In this document: one piece after another, positions 37,770-49,333 of the stretch | Layout of the letters: each line of letters begins with the position of its first letter | Position numbering within the stretch: the first letter of the stretch is position 1 | NCBI GenBank assembly: GCA_963682175.1 | Contig: OY821775.1 | Location: 14,604,501 to 14,668,500 of the forward strand | Origin: Triglochin maritima | Taxonomy: Eukaryota > Streptophyta > Magnoliopsida > Alismatales > Juncaginaceae | DNA length: 64,000 bases | Direction: 5' to 3' | The notes under the pieces: generated by a model | Database searches by the model: none | Seen by the model: the letters and a program-made list of their open reading frames with translations, nothing else | Told to the model about the DNA's origin: nothing | Position numbers and translations under genes: made by a program

Positions 37770-37908
37770 GATTTTGGACCATGTTCGGACCGGATCGAAA
37801 CCCGAACCCATCCTGAAATCCGGACCGTACCCGGACCGATTGGTCCAATCTAGTCCAAAAAACTGGACCGGACCAATCAGTCCGGACCGGTTCATGCTCT
37901 CCCCTACC
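37770..37908 (-). mobile_element. hAT-like terminus with GGTCCGG subterminal repeats
   Basis: On the minus strand the edge reads TAGGGGAGAGCATGAACCGG. A run of GGTCCGG/CCGGACC motifs follows. This resembles the TAGGGGTGAGCA-type ends and subterminal repeats of many plant hAT elements. The partner end and target duplication were not found. Confidence 0.5.
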
Positions 37909-39802
37909 TGCGGGGGCGATTCACTCTCAAGCTCCCAGGGAAATTCTTGTTTGAGAAAAGTGAGTGGACCAAAGAAAGTTGACAAATATGGCAAAACAAT
38001 TCGAACCGAATTAGAGGAGGAAATTTGACCATCCGATTAGTAGCATATATCATGCTATACCCTTTTATTTTAGCCTCGGTTTACGCTACACGAGCTGTGT
38101 TGCACGTGTTTTTCGCAGGGTAGTGATTATCCATTCCATATACGAAATTGAAAGGATAAAGATAGCAACATTTTATATTCGGCAGTTATAAATAGCATTA
38201 TTAGCTTTCAATTTCTTCAAATGCGGCTATGGACGTCAAATTCAAAAAAAAAGCAAATACGGATACAAAAACAAATATGGATATATCATTCTTTCTCTTG
38301 TACAGATATCCGCAAGGTTTAAAAATGCAACATATATTTGTTACAAACCTAATTACACCATATTTTTTGGGGGAAATTACAGTTAGACTACCATAAAACT
38401 GAAAAATCACTGAATCCAACTAGCCCATGTTGATCAACGCATTTAAATTGAAACAAACTTAAACAACCCAGACCAGTCTAAATTAAGTACTCCTCAAGGC
38501 TAAAATTATATCTTTAATATCCGTTGGTGCAGCCCATGGTATTATCAATGCTGGCCCAATTTGTTGAAATCTCTCGTATTTGTAAGTAGCTTTTTGGAAT
38601 TAAGTCAGCCCGCTATGCTATATGAATCTGGTTTAGTTCCATATTTCTTTTCCCGTCGTACCATACAAGATTACATCCCAATATTTACTCAATTTGCAAG
38701 AATTGTACTATTCTAATTTATCTCACCTTCATCATTGTTCATGTTATTTTTTGAACAAAAGACTGATCACGATGTATGAACATTCAATGATTCGTAGTCT
38801 CGTGGGGCGTAACGCAGCTAGTTGCTGGGGTGAATCATTCACATCCAAACACAAGTTCTGAACCCCAACGGCATTGTTAATTCCTTCTCAGTATAACCGA
38901 TATGGATCACCTCATTTGAAATCGCAACTCACTTATACCAAGTAAGAGTCGGTGCTGAGAAATTTTGGATCATGAAAACTACTTTATTTTGCAAATATTC
39001 AATGGCCTGCTGTCTGCACACAGAAAACCATCATGTACGTACCTCAGATTTCCATACTTCAAATAAATAATTGGTCTCTCTATGATTGGAGGCAAAAATA
39101 ATAAAACGGTTTGTCATACCAGCACGCGACCAACCAATTGCTAAATCGCTCCTATGATACTTGGTAGAAGGAGTGGTCACATTTTATGAGCACAAGTTCG
39201 AAACTCGGCGTTGACAAAAAAAATCTCCACTTAACCCGATAGTTGCAGTTCAGAATCGTAGTTCGTGTCAAGTCATTATGAATTGCAATATGGTAATGTG
39301 TTAATCTTATATAGTCAGTCAATTTATTTTCGTTACTATTGCCAAGTTTACATAACAAAACCAATTGGAGTTGTTAGATGGGACATCTCTTGCTTGAGAT
39401 AGTTAAGATATAGAATCTTAGAAATGTCGTTCTCATGTTTAGGAGATTGTGATTTAAAAATGGAAGTGTCGTAGTAGAGTAGATTAAATAAATAAATAAA
39501 TTACGTAACAAATGTATCTACCTCTTCCAACCTTCCATACATATAATTTGAGTTCTTCCTCAGATATATTAGTCTTAACATCCATGGTTGCCACTAGATC
39601 GTTCAAACAAATTAATTTTATGGGTAGGGTAGGCCGCAAACAAACTGTTTTCACACTTACCTTTTTTTTTTGGAAGACCCACAATCTTAATATGATACTT
39701 AAATCTCTAAATAAAAAAATATTTAGAAAATAAAATTTTCAAAATATCCTTGCCATTTTTAAATCTTAATTTCCATCATAATCAAAATTAATTAATACTT
39801 TC
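37909..39802. other. No gene seen
   Basis: AT-rich intergenic DNA with only short frames. No repeats or family motifs recognised. Confidence 0.55.
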
Positions 39803-41874
39803 TGTAACGTCCCGAAACAGTGGAAATTTAAAAATTCATAATCAAGACAGTGGAACTCAATAATCAAAGACGGGACTGTTACTTCTCATAAAACATAAAA
39901 GCGGTGCACCAAATTACATCAGAGTTTGTCAAAAACGATACATGATTACTACAGAACAACAAGGAAGATAAATGTAATCATGTCGACCTCAATGGTCCGA
40001 GTAGAGGATCCGACTCCAAAATGCATGTGGCCGCCGATCACCACCCAACTGGACCTACTGTGGTCCTGAAAAATATATAACAACAATGCCTGAGTTTCCA
40101 GAAGGAACCCCTGTATGCCAACTCACCTATATGCATGCATTACGCAATGAACCTATCATACTAATAGCATGTCATGACATCAACAGAAAGGAAAACAGTT
40201 CCCCCGAAGGGTAAAACAGGACATCAGTCTGACAGTCAACATCGGGTCTCCCGAGGAGACCTACTGCAGGCACATGCAGTCTTACAGCACGCGACATCGC
40301 ACCCCCCACACGCGGCTACGCTACTCAAGGGTTCGGCAGGCAGCCTCTGTCACGCCTGCGGGCCGATAGAATACAGATCTGCAAATCTCTGTGGTCCGAG
40401 CCACGGGGACCAACGGGGTCGTCGCCCGGAAGGTATAACAACATCATCTCGATAGGTGCCCAGCCAAGGAATCAACATAGTCGAAACAGCCTCGGCCCAA
40501 CAATCATCATCGCCGGCACAACCTCGGCGGCATCACCGGCACAACATCGGTGGTCCATCACAAACGTCCGGCACAACATCGGACGGGTCCAGACCGAAGT
40601 CTGTCAGGTCATCAGCCTCCACGAGCCGCAAACACCAACCGCGCCGCTATAAAAGCAGGGCAGCGACCTCCGTAGCCCGTAGGCCGGTAGTAACCTCACC
40701 CAACGCCAGTTGCGTGCCCGCACAAACATCAAACATTGGGATCCGCGATCCCTCAGGCCTGCTATACTACAATGAGTCCAATCAATCCATCAACTTAGTC
40801 ACGGTCCATACATGGAGGTGACGCGTCTCGAACACCCACACTTTTCCACACGGCGGTCCCTTGGCAGGCACGCGGAACGCGCCCACCGTCACATCCCCGC
40901 TCACGCACAAGGCGAGGACACGGGTTTCCGTGGACAAAGTTGGCATTCAAACAGGGAACCAGGAATTCTATTCTGGGCTCAAACGGTCGACGGGAAGAGG
41001 TGATTCGGTCGACCGGTTCCAGAAAGGAATCGGTCGACCGTACGCCTAACACGGTCTACCGCTGCGCTCAAAACACAATCCCCAACGGTCGAACAAAGGT
41101 CTAAAACCGGTCGACCGAACGAGGTCAAAATCCGGAGTCTGGTCAACATTAAATTCAAATCTATCGGTCGACCGACTCAGGGGTCTCGGTCGACCGAAAA
41201 AAGACAGGGTCAACCTAATATGTCTACGTCATGTAACGGTCGACCGAACGGAAACCAACGGTCGAACAACATGCATAATAAAATCCAATATACTTAAGTT
41301 CCGGTCGACCGAACACGAGGACTCAGTCGACCGAAACACAACAGACAAGCAAAAACACTACATTCGGTCGACCGCCCGAAGGGCCCGGTCGACCGTTGGT
41401 CGTCTTCCACCCCGCGCCAGCCGAGGTTTCTTCACCAAAACTCAACGTCGGAGAGGTCTCCGACCTCCTCCGACCGACCAACACAACCCTCTCGTGAGGG
41501 TTAACAACCAAACCAAACTAAGGAGCAGCATACCTCACACGAAGACGACGAACCGCCGGAGCCCCCTCACGTACGTCGTCACCTCCGGCCTCCCTCACGC
41601 TCTGCTTCCGCCCAAACACCTTCCTCGCCCGAAGCCTCTGCAGCTGCTCCACCACGCGCACGCAAGGGAAAAGAAGGAAGGAATGAGAGATCAAAATGTG
41701 AGTGAAAAGAGAGAGAGAAAACCACGTTATAAACCCTAACCCATCTCCTCTCCAACAGTGCACGCAACCCTACACCTCTCACCCATCACCAGGACACTGC
41801 TCATCACTCCTTCCCCATGCAAACCACACCCCTAATCACCATTAGCACACTAACCCTAGGTTTGAGTTCTAACA
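39803..41874 (-). mobile_element. Solo LTR-4, gypsy-type, GC-rich
   Basis: 2072 bp flanked by CTTTC at 39798-39802 and 41875-41879. On the minus strand it begins TGTTAGAACTC and ends TTTCGGGACGTTACA. A TTTATAA box (41734-41728) lies about 140 bp from its start and is followed by a CT-rich leader-like stretch. It holds the densest CGGTCGACCG cluster of the window (40983-41397, more than ten copies), here downstream of the TATA box. The ends suggest a chromovirus-type gypsy LTR but no coding part remains to prove it. Long open frames within it have no family match. Confidence 0.82.
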
Positions 41875-41879
41875 CTTTC

Positions 41880-43031
41880 AGACAACATGAATTACACATT
41901 AATCATCTCAAAATGACTTTATTCGTAAAACTCAAATTTCAATCTCCAAAACACAAAATATTCGTATAACTCAAATTCGAATACCTACTTGCATTACTCG
42001 CTCCAATTTCAAACTTATTTAAATAGATTATCACCACTAACGTCAACTCCAATTCAATATAAAATCATCATCACCAACAACATCAATACCTCGCAATTTC
42101 CATGACTAAATCCATATAAAATGCAAAGTAAACATCACAAATCCAAGATCTAAATTTCCTTAAAACGACAAAGTAGGAGAATTTCAACCGATAATGGTTA
42201 AAGAAGGGGAGGGTTAAAAATAATTGTTTTTATATTGTGTAAATCTGGGTGGGATAATTGCCTTTGTATAGATACTTGTGGCAGCATTTATGTACATTAC
42301 CTTTCCAAACAGACCTTTATACAACGCCTCTTTCTTTTGTCGATGCCATATAATTTTCCACAATTTTTTAGAATTTAGATTTAGATACCGTGTAGTTGAA
42401 CAAAAATCTTCCTTTTGTACCTTCATTCACCTGTTACAACGAAAATCAACTTGAGAAATGTCAATTACCTAATATGATGCTACAGTGGCAAGATCAGACT
42501 GGACGATTTTACTAAAACTCAAGGTAAATGGATGTCGAAAGAATTTAATTAAAAATTCGGGATGTTGTTTGTTAAAAAAAAGAATGTGACCTTTTTTTCT
42601 GAAAAATTAAGGAATAAATATATAATGAATGATTGTCGACAGGAATGAATAAATAATTTCGGGATGTTGTTTTTAACTTAGTTGAATTGGAACCGCTCCA
42701 ACATTAAGCACAAAAGAGGATGAGATTAGCATTTACACCAGGGGCGGATCGACGGGTGGGTTTTAAAAAAAACTTATAATATACTTATATGACATATATA
42801 CATATAAATTGCTTTAAAATTTCATTATTTTGATCCATGTAAGGTGTTTTAAAATTCATGATTATATCTATGTAAGGTGTTTTAAAATTCATGATTATGC
42901 AGTGTAGTGAACCCAAGAATTTTCAAAAGATGTCTCAAAATATAAACTTTAACTCATAATACATAATCATAAAATTCAGCAAAATATATTGATATATAAA
43001 GCTTGATTACAATATTCCCCTTAAAAAGAGA
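41880..43031. other. No gene seen
   Basis: AT-rich. A phrase close to AATTTCGGGATGTTGTTT occurs twice (42555 and 42657). Nothing else recognised. Confidence 0.5.
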
Positions 43032-43854
43032 TGTTGAATATTGGTTTACATTTGTTAAGGAAGCAGAACCAAGTTTCGGTCGACCGTCCAAAAACTCATG
43101 GTACTTCGGACTTGCTGGGTTTGGTCGACCGAAAACCATGAGAGAGTCTGTCGAAAAAATAATGGTCCATCGATGGGTTGTCGGTCGACCATGGAGCGGT
43201 TGGAGAATAAGTCAGCGGTCCACCAGGAGAACGATTTGGTCGACCGAATCACTTTAGGAAGCGGTTCAGCGGTTAACCGAGTTGCAATGAGAAGCAATCC
43301 AACTATCAACCGGGAATGATTCGGTCCACCGAATCGCAACAGGAAGCGTTCATGTTAACCGAACGGTCGACCAAATGAGCTAGTTCGGTCGACCGTTGCA
43401 CACGATTTCTGCACGGTTTTGCTTGTTTTTAGCTTGGTTTATGAGTCTATAAAACGGCTTGTTTCCCCTTGTTTTAACAAAACATACAATACTTATTTCC
43501 TATAGAGAGATTAGGCTAGAGAGAGATCTAAAGTGCTTTGGGAGACATATTGCTTCCAATCGTTTGTAATCTCAAAGACTTCTCTTGTTGGAGAAGAGCT
43601 TGAAGGAAAGGAAACCCGCAGGAGACCCCCTTTAAGGACGTAGGCACTTTGTCGAACCTTGTAAAATTGCGTATGTTGTGGTTTGCTTCAGGTGTGTTGT
43701 GTGATTGTTTGTTATTTTCATCTTTATTGCATGTGATTGTTGCTTGAAACTTGGGAGAGACCATTAATTTAAATTCCACATCAATATTATTGTTTACCGC
43801 ATGTCCTCCTTAATCTGTATCTTGTTAGTAGTGTGTTAGCATCCTCTCCCAATA
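43032..43854 (+). repeat. 5' LTR of copia element 2
   Basis: 823 bp. Six GGTCGACC motifs between 43077 and 43396, TATAAAA at 43448-43454. It is shorter than the 3' copy mainly because of indels inside the palindrome cluster. Confidence 0.88.
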
Positions 43855-43856
43855 GC

Positions 43857-43868
43857 TGATATCAGAGC
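43857..43868 (+). other. Primer-binding site of copia element 2
   Basis: TGATATCAGAGC, one base from the usual copia TGGTATCAGAGC (initiator tRNA-Met primer), two bases past the 5' LTR. Confidence 0.8.
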
Positions 43869-43885
43869 TTTGGAAGCTACATAAG

Positions 43886-46800
43886 ATGTCGGAGGAGGCA
43901 CCGAATTTTCGGGAGGAGAAATTCACCGGGAAAGAAAATTTCTTGACGTAGCAACGGAGGGTCTGGGCGTTGATGTTGCAGACGGACGAGCTCTTATTGA
44001 CGTTGGATGGGGTCGAGAAGAAGTCGTCGAAGATGACTGACGAAAAGTTGGAGAGTCTGAATCTCCAAGCGATTGGGATCATCGAGTTGTGTCTCTCGGA
44101 TGATCTACTTTTCGAGGAATCGACGAAGACAGTGGCAGAATATCGGAAACTTCTAGAGGAGAGGTTCATGAAGAAGAACCTTAGCAACAAGTTGAATATA
44201 AAGCGTCAGCTATATATGCTTTGGATGAAAGAGAACACGTCGTTTATTGACCATCTCTCACTGTTCAATAATCTCATAGCTGATTTGGCTCAGCTGGACG
44301 ATAAGATGGAGGATGTGGACAAAACAATGTTGTTATTTACGTCCCTTCCGGACTCCTATCAGAACTTGGTGAACACGATCAAATACGGGAATGATTCATT
44401 GGTGTTAGAAGAGGTCAATGGCACTTTGATCTCTTATGATGCAAGGAAAAGTTCAGGAAGTAGCTTTTTCGACAAGGGTGAATGATTGATCGCAACACCG
44501 GAAAGGTGCAGGACGGGTAACATAGGAAGACGCAACGGAAGGGGCCGGTTGAAATCAAAGGGGAGATCCTTTGAATGTTTTTTTCTGCAAGAAGACAGGT
44601 CACATGAAGTGTGACTATAGAGCCTTCAAAGAGGCACAACAGAAAGGGAAAGACAGGTACAATTCCGCCAGTGTGGTGGAGGAGAAGAACGAAGCTGTCG
44701 TTCAAACGGTTTGCGCTGCAGGTATCAGTAAATCATCAACTAGATGGATTTTGGATACAGGAGCATAATTTTACATCTGCCTGGTTAAAGAGTGATTTAC
44801 ATCCTATGAACCAATTTAAGATATTCGATGAGTACATTCGTACGCTGATGGGTGTGCGTCACATTCCGGAGTTGAAGAAGAATCTGATTTCTATAGGAGA
44901 GCTTGATACTCTCGGGTGGAGATGGTCCGGCGGAGACAGAAAGATTAAGGTCACTCACGGGGCGATGACAGTGATAAATGGAGCCAAGGTGGGAAACTTG
45001 TACTGGATGCTAGGGAATGCAGTAGCAGTAAAATGTGCAGCAAATGTTGCACGTGACGAAGACAACACTGCACTTGGCATATGAGGCTTGGTCATATGTC
45101 GGAAAAGAGTTTGTGCGAGTTACACAAACAAGAACTGTTGAAGGGTGTTAAAAGCTGCAAATTTGATTTTTGCAAGTATTGTGTCTTCCGTAAATAGCAC
45201 AAGATTCGATTCAAGACGGCTATCCACAAGACCAAAGGAATATTGGAGTATGTTCACTCAGACGTATGGGGACCAACGCAGGTTCGGTCAAAAGGTGGAG
45301 CCAAATATTTCGTCACATTCACTGACGACTTCTCAAGGAAGGTATGAGTTTATTTTCTGAAAAATATATTTGATGTTTTTGAGAAGTTTAAGGCATGCAA
45401 GGCTCAGGTATAGAAAAGTACTGGAAATTTGTTAAGTACTTACGGATAGATAATGAAGGTGAGTACACCTCAAAGGAGTTCACAAAGTTCTGTGAGAAAG
45501 AAGGCGTCACGAGACATTTCACTACACCGCGGAGTCCGAAACAAAATGACGTAGCTGAAAGGATGAACAAAACTTTGTGTGAACGGGCAAGGAGCATGAG
45601 ACTTCATGCGGATCTATCAAAGGATTTCTGGGCTGAAGCAGTAGATCTTGCGTGCTACTTGGTAAATGTCTCACCGTCATCGACACTTGAATTAAAAACG
45701 CCTCAGGAAGTGTGGACGGGTGAGCCATTTGATTATTCAAGGCTTAAGATCTTAGGACGCAAAGCCTATGCATTGGTCGATGAGACACAACGGTCGAAGC
45801 TGGATTCAAAATCAAAGGAATGTATATTTCTTGGTTACGATAAGGCAGTGAAAGGATATAAGCTTTGGGATCCAGTGAGCAAGAAGGTACTCATGGGGAG
45901 TAACGTGGTCTTTGATGAGACAAGTTTACTCAACGGCCTTGAGGAGAAAAGCAGCAAGAGAGTTCCATGCGGGAAGACGAAATTGAAGTTGGGCACGACT
46001 TCAAGGGGTGAATCGAATCAAGAAGTTCAGCAGGAAACAACTGACTCACAAGTAGTGGAAGAAACTGAGCAAGAGAGTATTGCTTAAGGAAGACAAATGA
46101 GGATCACAAAGGCACCGGTGAGATATGGTCACGATGATGCTAGTATTAAGTTTGCACTTGTTACCGAATGTGGGGACCCTTGCACATTCGAAGAAGCCAT
46201 TGAGCAGGAGGACAAGAGCAAGTGGATAGTGTCCGTGACCGAAGAGATGAAGTCTCTTCACAAGGAAGGGGTCGATTACATCGAGATCTTCTCACCCGTT
46301 GTAAAGCATACCTCGATTAGAGTGTTGTTAGCCATTGTGGCTATGTACAACATGGAGTTAGAGCAAATGGATGTGAAGACAATTTTTCTTCACGGGTACA
46401 TAGAGGAACAGATCTATATGAAGCAGCCGGATGAGTTCATCACACGAGGCAAGGAATGACAAGTTTGCAAGTTGAAGAAGTCCCTCTATGGACTTAAGAA
46501 GTCACCGAGGCAGTGGTACAAAATGTTCGATTCATTTATGCTTGAGAATGGTTTTGTACGTTGCGACTATGATAGTTGTATTTACTTGCAGAGTCTTAGA
46601 GATGGTACACACGTGTTCTTGCTTTTGTATGTTGATGATATGTTTATCGCGACTAAGGAGATAAAGCATATAGATGATCTCAAACTGAAACTTCACGGGG
46701 AGTATGAGATGAAAGACCTCGGGAGTTCAAAGAAGATTCTCATTATGGAAATCTCCATGGATACCGAGAAAGGTGAAATTCTGCTCATTCAAAGGAGTTA

Positions 46801-47600
46801 TATCTGGAAGATACTCGAGATGTACAATCTCGATAACGCCAAGCAGATGGTCACACCTACTAGTGCTCACTTCAAGCTCTCGTTGAAGTGCAACCCCTCT
46901 ACTGAAAACAAAAGGAGAGATATGGAGAGAGTTCCATATGCTAGTGCAGTCGGATCCGTTATGTATGCTATGATATGCACTAGGCCAGACATTTCACACG
47001 CAGTTAGCCTTGTGAGTCGTTACATGGCTAACCCAGGAAATGAGCATTGAGAAGTGTTGAAGTGGTTGTTGAGGTACCTGAAGGGAACCATGGATGTTAG
47101 CTTGATGTTCACCAAAGATGGAGCACAAAAGCAGGTGAAGGGGTACGTTGATTTAGATTATGTTGGAGATCTGGATAAACGGAGGTCCACAACAGGGTAC
47201 ATGTTCACTTTAGGTGGAGGTCCAGTGAGTTGGAGATCGGTTCTCCAACATACTACCACATTGTCTACAACGGAAGAGGAGTACATGGCAGCGGTCGATG
47301 CCGGAAATGAAGCTATATGGTTGAAAAGTTTGGTTAGCTCTTTGGGGATGGAACATGAAGTGACCAAATTGCATTGTGATAGTCAAAGTGCAATTTATCT
47401 AAGCAATGATCAGATGTTCTATTCAAGGACCTAACATATTGAAGTAAGGTGCCATAAGATCCGAGAATGAATCGAGGAAAGACAGGTTATTCTCCAGAAG
47501 ATCGACACGAGCGAGAATCCTATAAATATGATGACAGAGTGGTCAATCGGGAGAAGTTCGAGTTGTGTTTGAAGCTTCTCAATGTCCTCAGAAACTGAGA
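43886..47600 (+). pseudogene. Copia gag-pol polyprotein of element 2, heavily broken
   Basis: Starts MSEEAPNFREEKFTGKENF at 43886; TAG at 43949-43951 stands where copia gag usually has Trp. Gag continues to 44485. A zinc knuckle with altered spacing (CFFCKKTGHMKC, about 44575) and protease ILDTGA (about 44755) follow in a different frame. Integrase (45100-45700) keeps HSDVWGP, RIDNEGEY and NDVAERMN. From 45395 on, one frame carries reverse transcriptase and RNase H with stops at 46085, 46457, 47048 and 47432. Between 46250 and 46275 the text jumps from MKSLHKEG to VDYIEIFSPV, so about 50 residues of the reverse transcriptase fingers are deleted. YVDD (about 46628), MDVKTIFLHG and the RNase H residues (GYVDLDY, STTEEEY, LHCDS) remain recognisable. 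Not functional. Confidence 0.9.
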
Positions 47601-47703
47601 AGGATGAAGGCTCCAGGGTGTAGTACCAACGGTGCTTCATGGAAGCACGAAGGACGCAGGTTAGAAGAAGACTCAAGTAACAAATCTAAACCAATGTGAA
47701 CAT

Positions 47704-48568
47704 TGTTGAATATTGGTTTACATTTGTTAAGGAAGCATAACCAAGTTCAAACGGTCGACCGGATGGGATTCGGTCGACCATCCAAAAACTCATGGTACAT
47801 CAGACTTGCTGGGTTTGGTCGACCAATGTTGGACATTTGGTCGACTGAAAACCACGAGAGAGTATGTTGAAAAAATAACGGTCCACCGATGGGTTGTCGG
47901 TCGACCGTGGAGCAGTTGGAGAATAAGTCGGCGGTCAACTGGGAGAACGATTCGATCAAGTGAATCGCTTTAGGAAGCGGTACAACGGTTAACCGAGTTG
48001 CAATGAGAAGCGGTCCAATTGTCAACCTGGAAGGATTCGGTCCACCGAATAGCAACAGGAAATGTTCCTGTTAACCGAATGGTCGACGGAATGAGTTAGT
48101 TTGGTCGACCGTTGCACACGATTTCTGCATGATTTTTATTGTTTTTAGCTCGGTTTTTTGAGTCTATAAAGGGCTTGTTTCCCCCTTGTTTGAACACAAC
48201 ATACAATACTTATTTCCTAGAGAGAGATTAGGCTAGAGAGAGATCTAGAGTGCTCTGGGAGACATATTGCTTCCAATTATTTGTAATCTCGGAGACTTCT
48301 CTTGTTGGACAAGAGCTTGAAGGAAAGGAAACCGCAGGAGACCCCCCAAGGACGTAGACACTTTGCCAAATTCTGTAAAATCGAGTGTGTCGTGGTTTGC
48401 TTCAGGTGTGTTGTGTGATTGCTTGTTATTTTCATCTTTATTGCGTGTGATTGTTGCTTGAAACTTGGGAGAGGCCATTAGTTTAAATTCCTCATCAATA
48501 TTCTTGTTTACTGCACGTACTCCTTAATCTATATCTTGTTAGTAGTGTGTTAGCATCCTCTCCCAACA
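47704..48568 (+). repeat. 3' LTR of copia element 2
   Basis: 865 bp, the same family as the 5' LTR with visible substitutions and indels, so the insertion is older than the Athila-like or intact elements here. It keeps the TGTTG...CCAACA ends. Confidence 0.88.
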
Positions 48569-48573
48569 AGATA

Positions 48574-49328
48574 CTCATCTGGATTTTGGTTCACACAACT
48601 ATTTGACTATTTTTCTTTCACTTCATCAAATAATATTCTTTCAAACGAATCAATAGTTTTTTCTTTCATTTTGAAATATCTTTCAACGGTAAAAGCTAAA
48701 TTTCACCCAAATAAAATTAAAACATCAAGTTAATCATGCAATCCAAATGAAACAAAATTGGAACAAAAATTAGGCAAAACACCAAAAGTAGACCATACAC
48801 AAATCTACAATTTTCCCAGCTACAATTTTGTAATTTGTTTCTTGAATCTATTTTTACAATTACTTTTAGAATCCAATTCTAAGGAAACATAAATAAAAAT
48901 AAACATGTAAAATTCAAAATCCAATAAAGATTTTGTCCACCACGTTGGGAACCACCACACAAAACTCTAATCTCCCAAAACCTTCTTCTCAAAATCCTTC
49001 TCGGTAAACTAACTCCAACTTCTCGATAACACAAACTCAAACCAAAACAAATGCTTAAATCAAACCAAATACAAGAGAGATTTGTTACCTTTGTGTTGGA
49101 ACCCAGTTACAAGAGCTTAATGATCTTATAATTACTTTATGTGTGTTTAACATTTGAGTTTATTAATCGTTTACTTCTACCATGAAAAAAATCTACCATT
49201 CCTATAAAAAATTCTGCATTTTGGATCCACCCCTTATTTGCACCAACACAAGCTGACAATTTTCCACAATTCCCACCAACAAGTTAGTCGACGTTACTTC
49301 CGGTACAAGTTCTCACACATGCACACTT
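48574..49328. other. No gene seen
   Basis: AT-rich intergenic DNA. At its right edge an open frame may run into solo LTR-5 and resume at 51382. Confidence 0.5.
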
Positions 49329-49333
49329 GGTGG

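Larger units (their letters stand above)
43032..48568 (+). mobile_element. Ty1-copia element 2 (Tork-like), degenerate
   Basis: LTRs TGTTGAATATTGG to CCTCTCCCAACA: 5' 43032-43854 (ending CCAATA by mutation) and 3' 47704-48568. Flanks are AGAGA (43027-43031) and AGATA (48569-48573), a duplication with one difference. A primer-binding site TGATATCAGAGC follows the 5' LTR. The gag-pol frame (43886 to about 47530) resembles the Tnt1/Tork lineage but is full of stops, shifts and a reverse transcriptase deletion. Both LTRs carry CGGTCGACCG-type motifs upstream of a TATAAAA box. Confidence 0.92.

Noticed and set aside
40174..41052. Several open frames of 60-120 codons on both strands
   Set aside because: They lie inside GC-rich solo LTR-4, have no start context or family motifs and overlap each other.
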